NCBI GenBank assembly: GCA_013399695.1
Contig: VXAU01001335.1
Span: forward strand, 422,883 to 486,882
Length of the DNA: 64,000 bases
Reading direction: 5' to 3'
Origin: Formicarius rufipectus
Lineage: Eukaryota > Chordata > Aves > Passeriformes > Formicariidae
The notes under the pieces are model-generated. The model saw only the letters and a list, made by a program, of their open reading frames with translations, had not been told where the DNA came from and searched no databases. Both the position numbers and the translations under genes were made by a program. Positions 25,501 through 38,900 of the stretch are shown in pieces (position 1 is the first letter of the stretch; each line of letters starts with the position of its first letter).

Positions 25501-28500
25501 CATCTAACTTCCACACACTGAGGTTCATGTGAATTCTGACTGGATGTAACTTTCCCCCCTCACGCACCTCTCATCAATACTAGAGGAAAATGGTAATTTC
25601 TTCTTTTCCTAAAGTCAATCAAAGAAGAAAATAAAACTAAATTTCCCCCTTCTCCCCTTACATGGCCTTATGGACTGGTTTAAAACAGTGCACAGGTCCT
25701 TGAAGAGTGGTTTGTTGTTGCTGCAATGGATGATAGATAATGAATGTGGCAAGAGTGGCTGAGTTACAGGAAAATAGTCAACACTTGCCAGAAAGACCAG
25801 CATAGTTTGAGCTGCTAGTTAACAGTTGTAAATAAATCTTTGCATTTTAGTCTTTGGAACATTAACATAAATTGTTTCCAAATGCTCTAGACCTGCATGG
25901 TTCATGTCACTGGAGCTGCCAGACACCAATCTTCCTTTCTAAGGGGAAGAGAAATAAACAGAAAATTCTCCATGTGCACAGTTCTTCTGGAAAAATAATC
26001 AAGTGAGAGAAATCTGTGAACACCTTGGAGGAAGACCTTTTGTTTCCTGCGTAGGTCGTAACAGAAAACGCTGCTCCAGGAGAACAGGTAGAGCCCTAGC
26101 ACTATTGACCTAATTGGAGTCAACAGCAAGAACTCCTTCAGCATCTACAGGGGCTTAATTCTGAATTCTGTGTCTTCAGATATTGTTACAACAAGAGACC
26201 AGAACCTCTCTAAATAAACCAAAACACATGTTTTAGACAGTTTGCTTTGGCTTCTTTCTCTTGTGCTGTGCATCTGCACCTCCCAGTGTTCAACAACCCC
26301 TAAAAAGAGTGGAAATAAGACATGCACTGAACATCAATTATTAGGCTTGCAACCTCTAGTTAAAAAAATCAGGCAAGTTCTGCTTTTTCAGTAGTTAATA
26401 GTGTCATGGGATGGGGAACACTGCATGATTTCTTAATGACATGATGAGCCATAACTTTTATGAGGTAATATGATAACTTTAGCGATTACTGCCAATAAAA
26501 TGAGACTGAGACAACAGGGGAAGAAGAGGAAAGAAACGTAGATTTTAAAGTCAGTCTACTAATTTTTTTATAATTTTCCTGTCAATTTTCACTCCTCCTG
26601 GAAGATACAGTGTAGGTAGTGCTAACATTTGACATAAACTGTAACTTTTCTTCTGGGCACACAACAGAAAGCTCTTTTTCTCTTGGAGAGGTACTTGTTA
26701 TGTCTGATGCTGTAGGAGGGAGACTGCATAGCAGAAAAAAAATCAATTTCTCCTTCATGAGAATGCTGAGAACAATCTAAAAAACAAACCAACCAACCAA
26801 ACAAACAAACAAAAAAAAACAAAAACAAAAACAAAAGCACAACAAAACTGAAAACAAAGGTCAGGAAAACCTTCCTTTCTTGTCTTTTGATTTCCCAAAT
26901 CTCTGAAGTTGTTCCTTGAGTCCTATCCAGAGCTGTCCATCCCTAAATCTGTTCAGGACATGGAAACGGGGACTGCCTCTCCCTGCTCAGGACAAGGGAG
27001 ACAATCTACTGTGGCAATCTTAGAGCACATTTAACACAACTAGATCCCTTTCAGAATAGTGAGGCAAGTGCCCAGGTATTTTCTGAAATAGGGGCAGTGA
27101 TTGTTAAATAATTGTTACACTATTCTATAAATTATTAAATAAATACATTACTAAATGCTTGCCTCTACTCCTGTGAAAAGCACCCAGAAGACAATACAGC
27201 ACTCAAGAAGGAACTTCCTGTGACCAAGAGGAAGGAACATCCACCTCTAAGGGAATAGTCCTTCCAGTCACAATATACTTCTGTATTTTCCATTTAGCAG
27301 CTTTGGATGAAGGGCAGAAATGGTATAAACCCATCAAGAAATCACAGTCTGGTTTTGCTTATTACATGTCTTCACTGAAGGGAAATTTTTCACTCTTTGG
27401 TATCACACATCTAATTCAGGTCTAGAAAGAATTAATTCTGGAGAAAAGTGACAAACGCAAGTTCATAAGTGGTTTTGGCTCATGCCTTAACTTAACAATG
27501 ATGCACATTAAATCTACCTCCAAATCCTACCATTCAGAACAAAGTAACTCATGACATCTGACAAAAAGTACAGATTTCTGTCTTAAATACAAAATACTTG
27601 AACAAAGCTATCACTTAGACTCTCATGCATCTATACAAGTAATTGAGTGTACATTGGTCTGACTCCATTCATTTTGCTGAAATTACTCCATGAAGGAAAG
27701 TAAGTCCTATCAAGTTCTTTCACGGGAAGATTCAGGCATGCTGTATAGGTTAGGGGTATAAACAGGCTCAAAACAGATAGGACAATAAATCCACCCTCAT
27801 CTTTTAAATGTTGTAGCAAAGATTGCTTGTTCACTTCAAGAGAAGACTAACTTGCTGGCAGCAGTTGTTAAGGAAATGTCCATTTGTACTGACCCTGTTC
27901 TCTTGCCTTTGACTTCCATTGCTAGTAACTGCTGTTGGAGATGGGCTAGAGGAGAGTTTTGCGTAGTCACTGCATTTCTCTCTCCAACATGTCTTCTTAG
28001 TTTCCATCTTTTTTCTTCTCAGTCCCTATAATCATCTCTACTCCTTAAAGATGAAGGGCACCTAATATACTGCCAGCTCCCCTTTGGGACAATAAAGGTA
28101 ATCAGTTCCTAGAGCACCTTTAAGGTCAAAGAAGTTGGACTCCTACTCATTCTGGGCTGTCAGTAGCTCATATGACCAGCTGTGAGGATTTTTCCACTGA
28201 CTGTATTTTGGGGTTTTGTAGTTTGTCCCTCTTTTTTCTTCAGTTGTTACTTTTAGTTCAAAATACTTTCCAGCAGCTGAGCCATCACTTAGTGCACAGA
28301 TACAAAACCACTCACTCCCCAGTCTGTGCTGGTCACCACATAATTCAGCAGTTGACTGACCATTAAAAAAAAAAGCCATCGAAACAAAATAAGTATGTCC
28401 ATTCAGACTGCCCTAAAACCTAAATCACATCCCAGCTACAGGGAATGAAAGATAATACTAAAAACTGAAATCCTGGATAAGAACTCAGGATTTCAGAATG

Positions 28501-29744
28501 CCCTGTGGGTGGCTCCCATTGCCAGAAGGAGAGGACAAACTCCAGAATCGAGCAACCTGTGCCAAGAACACTAAGCAAGTAACAATTTTGTGTTTAAAAC
28601 TGAGAGCTGAAACTGGCAAAAGCACTGCAGCTGCTGTAAATGCCACTTGTGCGTGAAAGACAGAGGTAGCCACTTAAGCCATTAGTACTCAAAACATATC
28701 AGGATTTATAGACCAAATGTGGCTGAAAGAGGAGATGAGGCCTGGCAGACAGTGGAAATCATGCAGTCCAGGTGGCGTGAACTTTCCATTCGGGAAATTT
28801 CCTTTCCTAAGCAGGCAGCTATGCTCTGCTCCTGCTGTAACCTCCAAACAGATTTCAGGTGCAACACATGCTGCAAGCCTCAAGTTAAGAAATGAGTTGA
28901 TGACTGTAATGAAACCCAGAATAAATTGTCCCAGGCAATAATAAATATTCGTGTGGTTAATCAAAGACGTTTGTGTCATCGTTGTTTGTGTGTATATCCA
29001 GGAAATGATAGAGACAACAAGACCTGAGGAGCAAATAGTAGTTGCCCCTAACTCAGACAAACTGATACTTCCTATGTAGTTTCTTTCACTTGCTTTTCCC
29101 CTTCCATAATCATTGTTTGACATTTGACTGAGCCAGAGCACCTAGTTCCCATTTGTGTCCCAGTGCACTACAGTTGTTGGATAACTCATTCAGTTACATC
29201 AGAGAAGAATAAGATATACAATCACCAATCCTGCACCTCTGGCTATTAAAAGTGCCCATAGTCCCACACATGAGGAGAGACGGAGGGTTGTTGTCTGACT
29301 GCAGGGGAACAATTGCCAGACACTGGCTTACTGAGAATGCAGAGAAGGAAGGTGCAGAAGCGCACAATGGTGATGCCTGAGAGCCTGTGCATGACTAAAG
29401 TCTACCAGCAATGCAAATATTTGCCTTGCCTTATGCAGGAGATGTTGTTTCTGAAGATTAGCTGGCTCATCCTCTTAATGCACATGGCTCCCTCCACCCC
29501 TAGAGAGACACCCTCTTGCTTTGGAACTATTGGTCAAACCCTAATTGCAAATCTCAAGGGAATTATTCAGACTCAGAGTTTACTTCTCCCTCTTGGCTCT
29601 AACACCAGCTCTGGTCAAAGACAGATCAGTGGATGGATTAAAACCGAGGCACAAAGAGATAAACAAGAATTGATAACAATTTCCTGGGGGATTGGGTCGA
29701 GTGTAGGTCAGTCTGACATGTGCCTGTTTCTGTCTTCCTGACAG
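19561..29744. other. Probable FHL2 5' intron
   Basis: No coding exon recognised. Low-complexity tracts lie at about 20389-20414 (A-rich) and 26783-26835 (CCAA/CAAA units). If transcription starts near 18.5-19.5 kb, this 10 kb is the first intron of FHL2. A TATA-like CTATTAAAAG at about 29243 lies 500 bases before the first coding exon and could mark another start; I give that little weight. Confidence 0.4.
26783..26835. repeat. (CCAA)n/(CAAA)n low-complexity tract
   Basis: Units of CCAA pass into CAAA and then CAAAAA. The open frame on the - strand here is an artefact of this tract. Confidence 0.8.
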
Positions 29745-29768
29745 GATAGTTGGACTGCAGACACCAAC
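29745..29768 (+). other. FHL2: FHL2 5' UTR part of the first coding exon
   Basis: The acceptor CTTCCTGACAG ends at 29744. The next 24 bases (GATAGTTGGACTGCAGACAC, then CAAC) lead straight into the start codon. This shows at least one further non-coding exon must lie upstream. Confidence 0.85.
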
Positions 29769-29924
29769 ATGACTGAGCGCTTTGACTGCCACCACTGCAA
29801 AGAGTCCCTGTTTGGTAGCAAGTACATTCTGAAGGAGGACAGCCCTTACTGTGTGAAATGCTATGAGAACCTTTATTCCAACACCTGCGAGGAATGCAAA
29901 AAACCTATTGGTGCCGACTGCAAG
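29769..29924 (+). CDS. FHL2: FHL2 coding exon 1 (half LIM, start of LIM1)
   Basis: Encodes residues 1-52, from MTERFDCHHC to PIGADCK. It ends AAG|GTATGC, phase 0. The ATG is the conserved FHL2 start, with A at -3 (ACCAACATGA). Intron 1 that follows is 7.5 kb. Confidence 0.97.
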
Positions 29925-32900
29925 GTATGCAGGATTTTTCTTGTTACAGAAATCCTCACAAAGCAGCCTGAATACAAAGTTTTGAGACCTAAAAGGATCG
30001 AGGTGTACAGCTACGTAGGGATTTCTTTTAGTGGTAGAGCATGTTTTATGGACATCTGTATCTGCTTTTCATCACTTCACTTGAGAAACTCTTCTTTACC
30101 AGGCATGGTGATAGAAATGCCTTCCTGTAAGGCATAGAATAATCTGATATAAAAAATTCTAGCTCATTAGGAGAACGTGTACTCAAGGTCAGCTGGGATC
30201 TGGAAGGATGGCCGAAGCAGATTTTGCCTACCTTTCGTTCAGAGGGAGTTAAGCCACTGCTGGTTTTCTAGTGACCATAATTCTGTCATCATCAAGGGAA
30301 AAGACATGCTCAAGAAAAGGTGCCAACTTGGTGACCACAAAAATCTAGCTAATGCTGACCCAAGTAATAAATCAGACAGAGTTAGAAAAATCAGTGTTTT
30401 AAATACAGAATGATGACAGAGTCTAACTAAAGACTGGAAAGGAGAGAGAAGAGACCTTATGTGCTTGAGCTGTGCATTGCTGCACCATGTGAAAACACCT
30501 ACCCGGTACAAATAAGGTGTGGCCACCTGCATTTCTTCTAAGTTAACCAAAACAATTGGAGCTCATGCCAGTTTCACCCTGACTAAATGAAGACAGATGA
30601 GCCATGCACTGAAGCGTCTGTTGGACTGCCGCAGACAGACTTCATCTGACAGATATCCTCCTTACACAAAATTGACCTTTAGTTCAAAGTTGGGCAAGAG
30701 TTTCACTGACAGAGTGAGATTGCAGTAGAACTGCAATTTGGATTGCATGATGATGGGATTCTTTACTGATACAAGGAGATCTGACATTTGATTTCCCGCT
30801 TTGCTGATCCATAATTCTAGAAGTACTGATTAATTTCTATTAGTGAACCTACATCTCAATTACTAGTTCAGAGGTGGAAAAATAAATGTTTACTCAGACT
30901 GGGAAAAATAAATGTTTTATATGTTCCAAATAGATGTACCTATGCTATTGGCAAATCAGTAGGAAAGTCCTTTTAAGAAGCCTTTAAAAGGTGAGAATAT
31001 TTCACTGTCAGGACAGGAAACTGGCAATAGTCTGTAACGGGGTATAAAAGTGCCAGTTTTCCTACAGCTCAAAAGTATTCAGATTAGAGAAGAGATACAG
31101 CTGGCCTGGCCTGACCTGAAAAAAAAAAACCAAACGTTTCTGTCCCATTCCAGAATGTGCCTTTGTTATAAGGTCTCTTTCCAATCCCCTGAGAAGATAT
31201 TTCCATGTGTTGATATTCAAGAATTTAAAAACTTGGACTGGCTTCAACAAATCTCAGTCAAAGTATTCAGGAATTAATCAAGCTGAACTTTTCAACCCAG
31301 ATTTATGGATTTAGGGAGTGTGGGTGTTAGACGACATACTGCTCTTCTTTACTTTTAAGCAAGATGTACTCTAATAGGAGAAAGGGTGGGGGGAAAGGAC
31401 CCCTTAGTCTCCAATCTAAGAAACTTTTATATATGTAAAGAAACAGAACTATATGTAGAAAACACAACTAAGAGATAGTAAATATTTATTTCTTAAAGAG
31501 CTATGAATTGTACCAGAAATGAACATGTCCTCTTTTGTTTCTATGACTGCTCTTTGCGCCTGCACATGCTTTATGCTATAGCTTTGGAACCTACTGACCA
31601 ATTTTAACCAAATTCTGACAGACGGATAAAAGTTGAAACTTAATTTGCTGCAAGCTTTCTGAATAAAAACCCATGTGTTTGGGTAGGAAAAGAGATCCTG
31701 TGGATGTTCCCACTGAAGAGAAAACTGGAGTGGTTTTTCAATGACAGTAAGTTGCTAGAGAACACATTTGAGAGAGGGCTTACAAGGGCCTCAAACACGA
31801 GATAAATTTCAGACTTCAGTGTGCACTGCATGACTGAGTATAATGTAACTGTGAAACACAAAGTCACAAAAAATTCAGACTTCTGCTTCTTATTAAACTG
31901 TATGTATACAAAGGAATAGGAATGAATAAGAAATACACACACACAGACATATATGTATGTATTTTTCTATATATCTTTTTACACACCTGTTCACCTGAAC
32001 AAAGAAGATAAACTACTGTGTTTGGGAATTAAACTAGTATGTTTATTGTATGTACAAAACAGATTCCATATCTATTTGTGTGTTCTGACATAACCCACAA
32101 TTGTAAAATTTGGAACAAAAACCTGATGGACAGTGTTATCAGAAAAGGTCACATCTGGGCCTCTGCATCTGGCAGGGGTGCCCATGCTTACACTCACATT
32201 ACAACCAGAAAAGTTACATGTGACTCTCACCTCAGATCTGTTTTGGCAAGTCTGTTCTTAGCCACCCTTGTTTCTCTACACTAAGAAAAGGTGCACTGAG
32301 AACCAGGTGCTCTTAATTTCTCTCTTTCCAGCCCTCCCAATTAAAAGCCAAACTAAAACCTGTATTGGCAGGAGGACAGCCAGCTCGTTGTCTCTGAACT
32401 ACTGTAGTGAATCAGCACTGGTGCACAGCTTCAATTCACCTGAGTTGAACTTAAACCTGCTCAGACATTGGTAATACTCCAATTCTGACAGCACTGGGCT
32501 CTCAGAGGATGAAACTGATGCCAGATTTTCCCTCTGTGTTTAAGGTGTGGCACAGAGACCCCACAAGACAACTATGCTGAAGAAAATCTTTCCTTGAATT
32601 CAAATCAGGGGAGAAATTGCTTCACTATCTGCCAGTTTTTATGGTATTTTATGGGTAACTGTGAATGTAACAGAGGAATAACTAATCTGTTCTTTATTTT
32701 AAAAGAACATTTCTCTCACAGCTATTATGCATAACCCATATGCCAACAGGTTGTAGTATAAATTTAGTTTAAAAAAAAAAAGGTATTTTGTTGCCTGTGT
32801 GTCTGGTCAACACTCACCACACCTAAGGTTTCATGTTTCTCTCTGGAAATCCATATGTTATGTTCCCAGGTGCTTAACTGCTGAAGTGTGACTTTTGGTT

Positions 32901-35900
32901 GACTTTGGCTTCTTAAATACTTTCCTTGCAGATCTTATGGTATAGAAGCCATTTAAAAATACAAAAAATGCCTACAGTAATCCAATGTTTAATGCAGTCC
33001 ACAAGTTGGCCTTGGCAGGCAGGAAGGGCTGAAAACTCTCTCTGTAAAGTGCAAGAATTAAATTATTAGTGGATTGTGAGATAGTTACTGTGTCAGCATG
33101 CAGGCCAAGAAGGCTCAGTCCTATATAAACTAAAGAAAAAAATAAAACCTCAAGTAATGCAGATCAGGAAAGGGATAAAATAATTCCTTTTCTCATTTTT
33201 AATGTTTAAACCCTGTCCTGACTTGCAACACTTTTTCAGTTCCTTACTGAATCTCAGACTAGTTGTTGTAAAGCAGAATGGTAAAAGAGGCAGACACCTC
33301 ACTATCTTCTCATATCTCTAAGGGGTTGGGTCTGGCACAGTATCGCTGGTTTTTACCTTTTCTCAACATGCTTTTGATGGGTATATGCCAGTCTAACATA
33401 TGTTAAGTGTTTTGCTACAGGGTCTATGTGGTGTAGAATCTGCACAGCCTTTTATTGATATACCCCATTTCCTCTGTTCAACTTTCTGAAAGGAGCACTG
33501 TGGCAGGCAAGAAAGCCTAATGTAGACTTCTTTCAAGAACAGCATAAACAGTTACCCTTCTGGTAGTAAGCTCTCCAATCTCCTTCTTCCTGTTGGGTCA
33601 CTGCTGAAAGCCAGTTCAGGAGAGATGGTTATACATCATGGCTTCAGTTTACTTAGACTTAAAAAGCCAGAAGAGAAGTCAATATAAATACAGGATATGG
33701 GGAGCCTTGAGCTTAACCCAGTCACCTGGTAACTCTAGTCTTGAGGGTCTTCTACATTGTTTTTTAAAAAAGCACTTTTCTAGTTTTTAAAAAGGTCACC
33801 TTGCAGTCATATCCTAGAGGCTAAATAAGCCATTCTGGAGCAAAACTACACAGAACTATGGAGATGTTAAACATGATCTTGTCAATGTTAACAGTGATTT
33901 TGTCAAAATTTTCTTTGTGAATGGCATAATGAAAATAAGAGAAAATAAAATTACTTGAAAAGCACATAATGGCTTTTCAAATTCATACATTTCAAACTTG
34001 TTTTGCATGGTATGATTAAAAAGTTTTGGATACAAATTTGATGTGCCTCAAGTTTTGCTTGCACCATATTCTTACAGTCATCTGAGCATGTAACAAAAGA
34101 CCTCCACTTAGTTCACTCTCTGATGTTGGTTTCAGAAACATTGGGTTGTGTCAGGGAATCCTGAGCATAAATTTTCAGCTGAGGCTGATTCTGAGATCAG
34201 GCTGAGTAAAGAGACCATTCAAATCTGACTAGTTTCGGGGATTGCTACTTTGGTTAATTTTTTTGTCTTCAAATGAAACTATATGAGAGAAGGATTATTT
34301 CCCATATTTAGAAGAAATGTCACTGAATGAAGTGTTAAAAATTCTCCCTCCAAATACTGCTACAGGATTTATTGCAGCTCTGAAGAGACAGGTATAGCTC
34401 TCCTCCCTTTCTCTTTTCACTAGAAACACACCTCGAACTGGTTCAGTGCTCTCTGCATTTCAGCTGCAAAATTCTTGTACAGGGCAGAGCATGTCCACGA
34501 GCACTTGTGTGCATACATCTGTTCCACTTCTCAAATACCAGCTTGCTGTAATTCTTCAGTCTCTGATCTGTGCTTTATCTAACAAGTCTCTTATCTGTGT
34601 TCAGAGATGCATTCTCTAACAAGATTGTGTGGCAGTTTTCACGGAGGCACAGATACTGGCATACTATAATAATATATAATATAAAATATATACATATATA
34701 ATATATTAATATAAAAATACAATATATAAATATGATAATATATAAATAAAAATACAATAATATATAAATATGATAATATATAAATAATATAATTCTTCTA
34801 AGCTACATCGGAGGCTCCATTAAAATCTTTGCATAAAATATGCACCAGGGACTCATTCCTCTTGAGCTGCATAAAACAGCTGAGAAGTCAAGTTTATCAA
34901 TATTTTAAGGATATACTCAAGTTCTGAGTTTCTGGTTTGGTTTTTCCTGGAAATCCATGCAATAAACAGGAATTATTTGTATATCACTTGTATTTTCTGC
35001 TGAAACAAATTTATTTGGGTTACAGTCAGCTAGCATAAAATTAGAATTCACATGCCTGGACTAAACCTGATGCTTTGTTACCTTAACAGAGGACCAGCCT
35101 GACATTCAGAGAAGCCTGAAGTCAGTCTTCCACGTGCAACTTCTCAGGTGTAGAATTTGCTCCATATCAATACATCCCCAGATTACATACAAGCCAAAGG
35201 TTCCAGTGAAGTACACAACACACTGAAATAAACCAAACCTCCTTTTCAGTGACTTTATTACACTGACTGAAGAACAATCATGATGTGTAAATGGTTTCAT
35301 CAGTACCTCAGATTTTCTTGCTTTCAGATGTGATAGATTCAGAGAGAGAAAGCAATATCCATTTCATCAGTCTAATATTCTGCTGTAGGTATGTCAAAGC
35401 CAGGCATCTTAGACTCTCTCTACATTCAACGACAATACCTGTTACAGTAATCCAAAGTACCTAAGATTATTCAATCCGCTCCTCATCTTGGGCACTTTGT
35501 GTTGTGGGTTTGCTTCAGCCATAAAGAAATATCTGCCATTTTCAACTACCCAGCTACTGCTGATGTAATCTGCAATCATAACTGACACAAGGATCAAATC
35601 TTTCATCATTGACACATAACCTTTGTCTTCATTACTCCTATTCTAAAAGGCATGCAGCTTCTCCAGGGTATAATTTTATTGATAACATAAGCAGGCATCA
35701 GCATGTGAATTTTGGAGATAAAAAATAGCTAGCAGAAAATAGCTAAAAGAGGAGAAAGTCAGCAAGTGGGGGAGGGGGAAGGAATGAATACATCATGTTG
35801 CAAGAGAAAGAAAACCAGATCAGTTCCCACCCTATTTTCTAGCAGGCAAATGTCACCTTTTGGAAAACACTATTGGTTGTATATCATATTTTTTTTCTGT

Positions 35901-38900
35901 TAAAAATCTAGGCTATTCAATTTAGGCTGTTCAACTTCATTTTAAATGAAAAAAATGGAAATAACTTACAAAGAAAATTGTTTTCAACTTGCTTTTAGAA
36001 AATATTAAAACTTTATAGGGGGAAATTGGTGTGGTTTCAAAAGGAGTTAGCTGAAATGAACAGATGAACTGAATAACCAGCTATCTGGAAGTAAAAGTAA
36101 AGTAGGAGCCTTACATGTTTTATCACAGAGTGCAATCTCAGAGATGAAAGACACCTTGGTACCAATTGTAATCCATAGTGATTTAAGAAGTTTAGGTGAG
36201 TAGCACAAAGAAAAATGCTTAATTGCATGGTCAATTTCTGATTTAAATTACTATAGTTTAAGAAGTTACTACATATCAACTGAGCTACTTAAAACTGCTT
36301 CAGTGTTTCCTGTGAGCTGTTTATGAGACGGAGGCGCCTGAAGACATAATGTGCTGTTATTTTAGGTTAACCCAAATCCATGGTATTTTTTGTTTGCACT
36401 GAGCTGAGATTGCAATGTTGGAGTTACCTGTGACTGTAGTGACTGGCACAGAGCAGCTTAGGCCAGATCAGGTACGGACACTTTGTGATGCTTTACACAA
36501 CTAAAAAATCTCATATTTTACAACTCGTTCTTTTCCTTCAGTTAACTAGATTAGTTTAGTGCTTGCAATTAATACATAATGGATCTTGAGCTAGAACCTG
36601 AGAAACTATTTTTGCTCCATTCATGACAGTACAAGTCACTCACACTCACAACCCAAATGGAAGCCTATATATTTTGGGGTAGACAGCTTTTCTGATAGTG
36701 ATCCAAGCTCCATTTTGTTTGAAATCCAAAGACACTGTTCAAGTGTTACATGATTAAGCTACCTTAATTTAAATTTTAAAAAGCACGATCCATCCCTTCA
36801 GGTCACAGTTTTTAGAAAGACTGATTTTTTTAAATAATAAAAGCACCACTGTGGAGAGTATTTTAAGTACTTACATGCTCACACTAATTGCTTGGCCTGT
36901 ATTCTGGATCACTGAACACAAGTACAGTGTCATCTTGCATCTTTCAGTTCAATCCAGATCTGAAATATAGGTAAATCAAAACAGAAGAGTCAGTAAAAAC
37001 TTACTGTAGTGAAAAAAACCCCAAAGAAGTCAGATCTACTCCATCCTTGGTGTCAATCTGTTGAACTGAAAAAATACCAGATAGCAATTGGGAAAAGAGT
37101 TTCTGTTCAGGAGTGAATACATATGAAATCACCTAGGAATTAGCAATAGTTAAGACAAATAGGGGAAGTCTGTCATACTTAGAAGTTTAAAAAGTTTTAA
37201 TCTGACTCAATAGTGGGGCTATATTTTCAAAGGAAATCCCTAAATGAAATTAGTTGTTTCTTTGACACAGAAAAAGGCTCAATAGATGTCATAAATTCTT
37301 GGTTATCACAGCAAAATAAGTCTGCCTTCATTTGAACATTTTGTTTCCTTGAACTAAAACAATCAGCTTCAGCTCATGGTTGCAGTTCTGATTTTGATGT
37401 GTTTTCATTCTCCATGCTTCCAGTTGTGCAATCTGTTCATTCCTCTTACTTTGTGGTTTTTAATTTATACAGGATCTATCTTACAAGGACCGCCACTGGC
37501 ATGAAACTTGCTTCCACTGCTTCCAGTGCAAGAATTCATTGGTGGACAAACCTTTTGCTGCAAAAGAGGAACATCTACTTTGTACTGACTGCTACGCTAA
37601 TGAGTACTCTTCCAAATGTAATGAGTGCAAGAAGACTATTATGCCAGGTTAGGATGCTCATTTTTGGACTAAGAAAAGATTAGGTTAAATATTAAACCCA
37701 AACTCAGCAACATTTATGACATGTTTTTACTTGACTGCTAAGTCATGGTGAACTATGTAAAATACAGTTGATGATACATTCTAAGTAATTTCTGTGATCA
37801 GAACATGTAATATTCATAATGGCTTATGGTAGAAATTTTATTCACATGAAATGGATAACTCTTGAAAGTTAGTATTTATTTTACTTAGCATTTCTATTAA
37901 TGGGATTTACTTTTTTTTTTTAACTGCAGTATTCATAAAAAGGCTTTTGATGTCTGGAAAATAATATTGATCTTTCTAGCCAATATCAACTTTCTATTCT
38001 GTCTTGATTGACTTCCAGTTCTTGAAAACTGGAAACAGATTGCAAATTTAACAGCTTACTTAATTACCTTCCTATGTAATTACTCTAAATTTAGCTTCTC
38101 TTAGAAAAAATGAAAAAATTGGTCCAAGTGCCTCTGAGGTTTCTTGAGCACAAAGATATGAAGAAACAGGAAAGAGCTATTTTCTTTTCAACATGAAACA
38201 TGTCATCATAGTAATAGATTGCTAAAACCTCATCTGCTCATATCAGTAGTATAGCATTCTGTGGTGATTTGAGGTCTTTAAAAAGGAAGGGTTATCAGTG
38301 CAGAAATGAAATACTAAAATGTAATTTGAAGAATCCTCATACATGCTCCATTATGATTACTAGTTACTTTGTCAGCTGGTTCTTATATTGGTCATCCTAG
38401 GCAAAGGGGAATTAAAACACAACATTATGCTTCAAAGGTGTAAAAATGAGGGCTTGATGATGAAGTAGGACTTATAACTAGAAGTAACAATAATATTTAA
38501 AAGTAGATGACTCTTATCTATTCAGGACTGAGTTTAGGTGTCTGCTATTACTTCATGTGTCCCTGTTTACATGGCACTACAAACTGACCTGTTTGGGAAT
38601 AGCCAGTGCTAGTTTTAAAGATGGAACTACATGGCACAGCAAAGTCCACTTGCAACCCAGAAAACCAACCATATCCTGGGCTGCATCAGAAATAGTGTGG
38701 CCAGCAGGTGAAGGTAGGTGATTCTCCTCCTCTGCTTTGCTCTTGTGAGACCCCACCTGGAGTACAGCATTCAGCTCTGGGATCCACAACAAAAGAAAGA
38801 CATGGATCTGTTGGAGCAGGTCCAGAGGAGTGCCATGAAGAGGGCTGAAGCATCTCTCCTATGAAGACAGATTGAGAGAGTTGGGATTGTTCAGCCTGAT

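Noticed and set aside
28689..29141. 150-codon - strand frame
   Set aside because: No signal, domain or related protein recognised; consistent with a chance frame.
29313..29741. 142-codon + strand frame just before the FHL2 start exon
   Set aside because: It ends at the FHL2 acceptor region, shows no LIM features, and is not continuous with FHL2 in frame.
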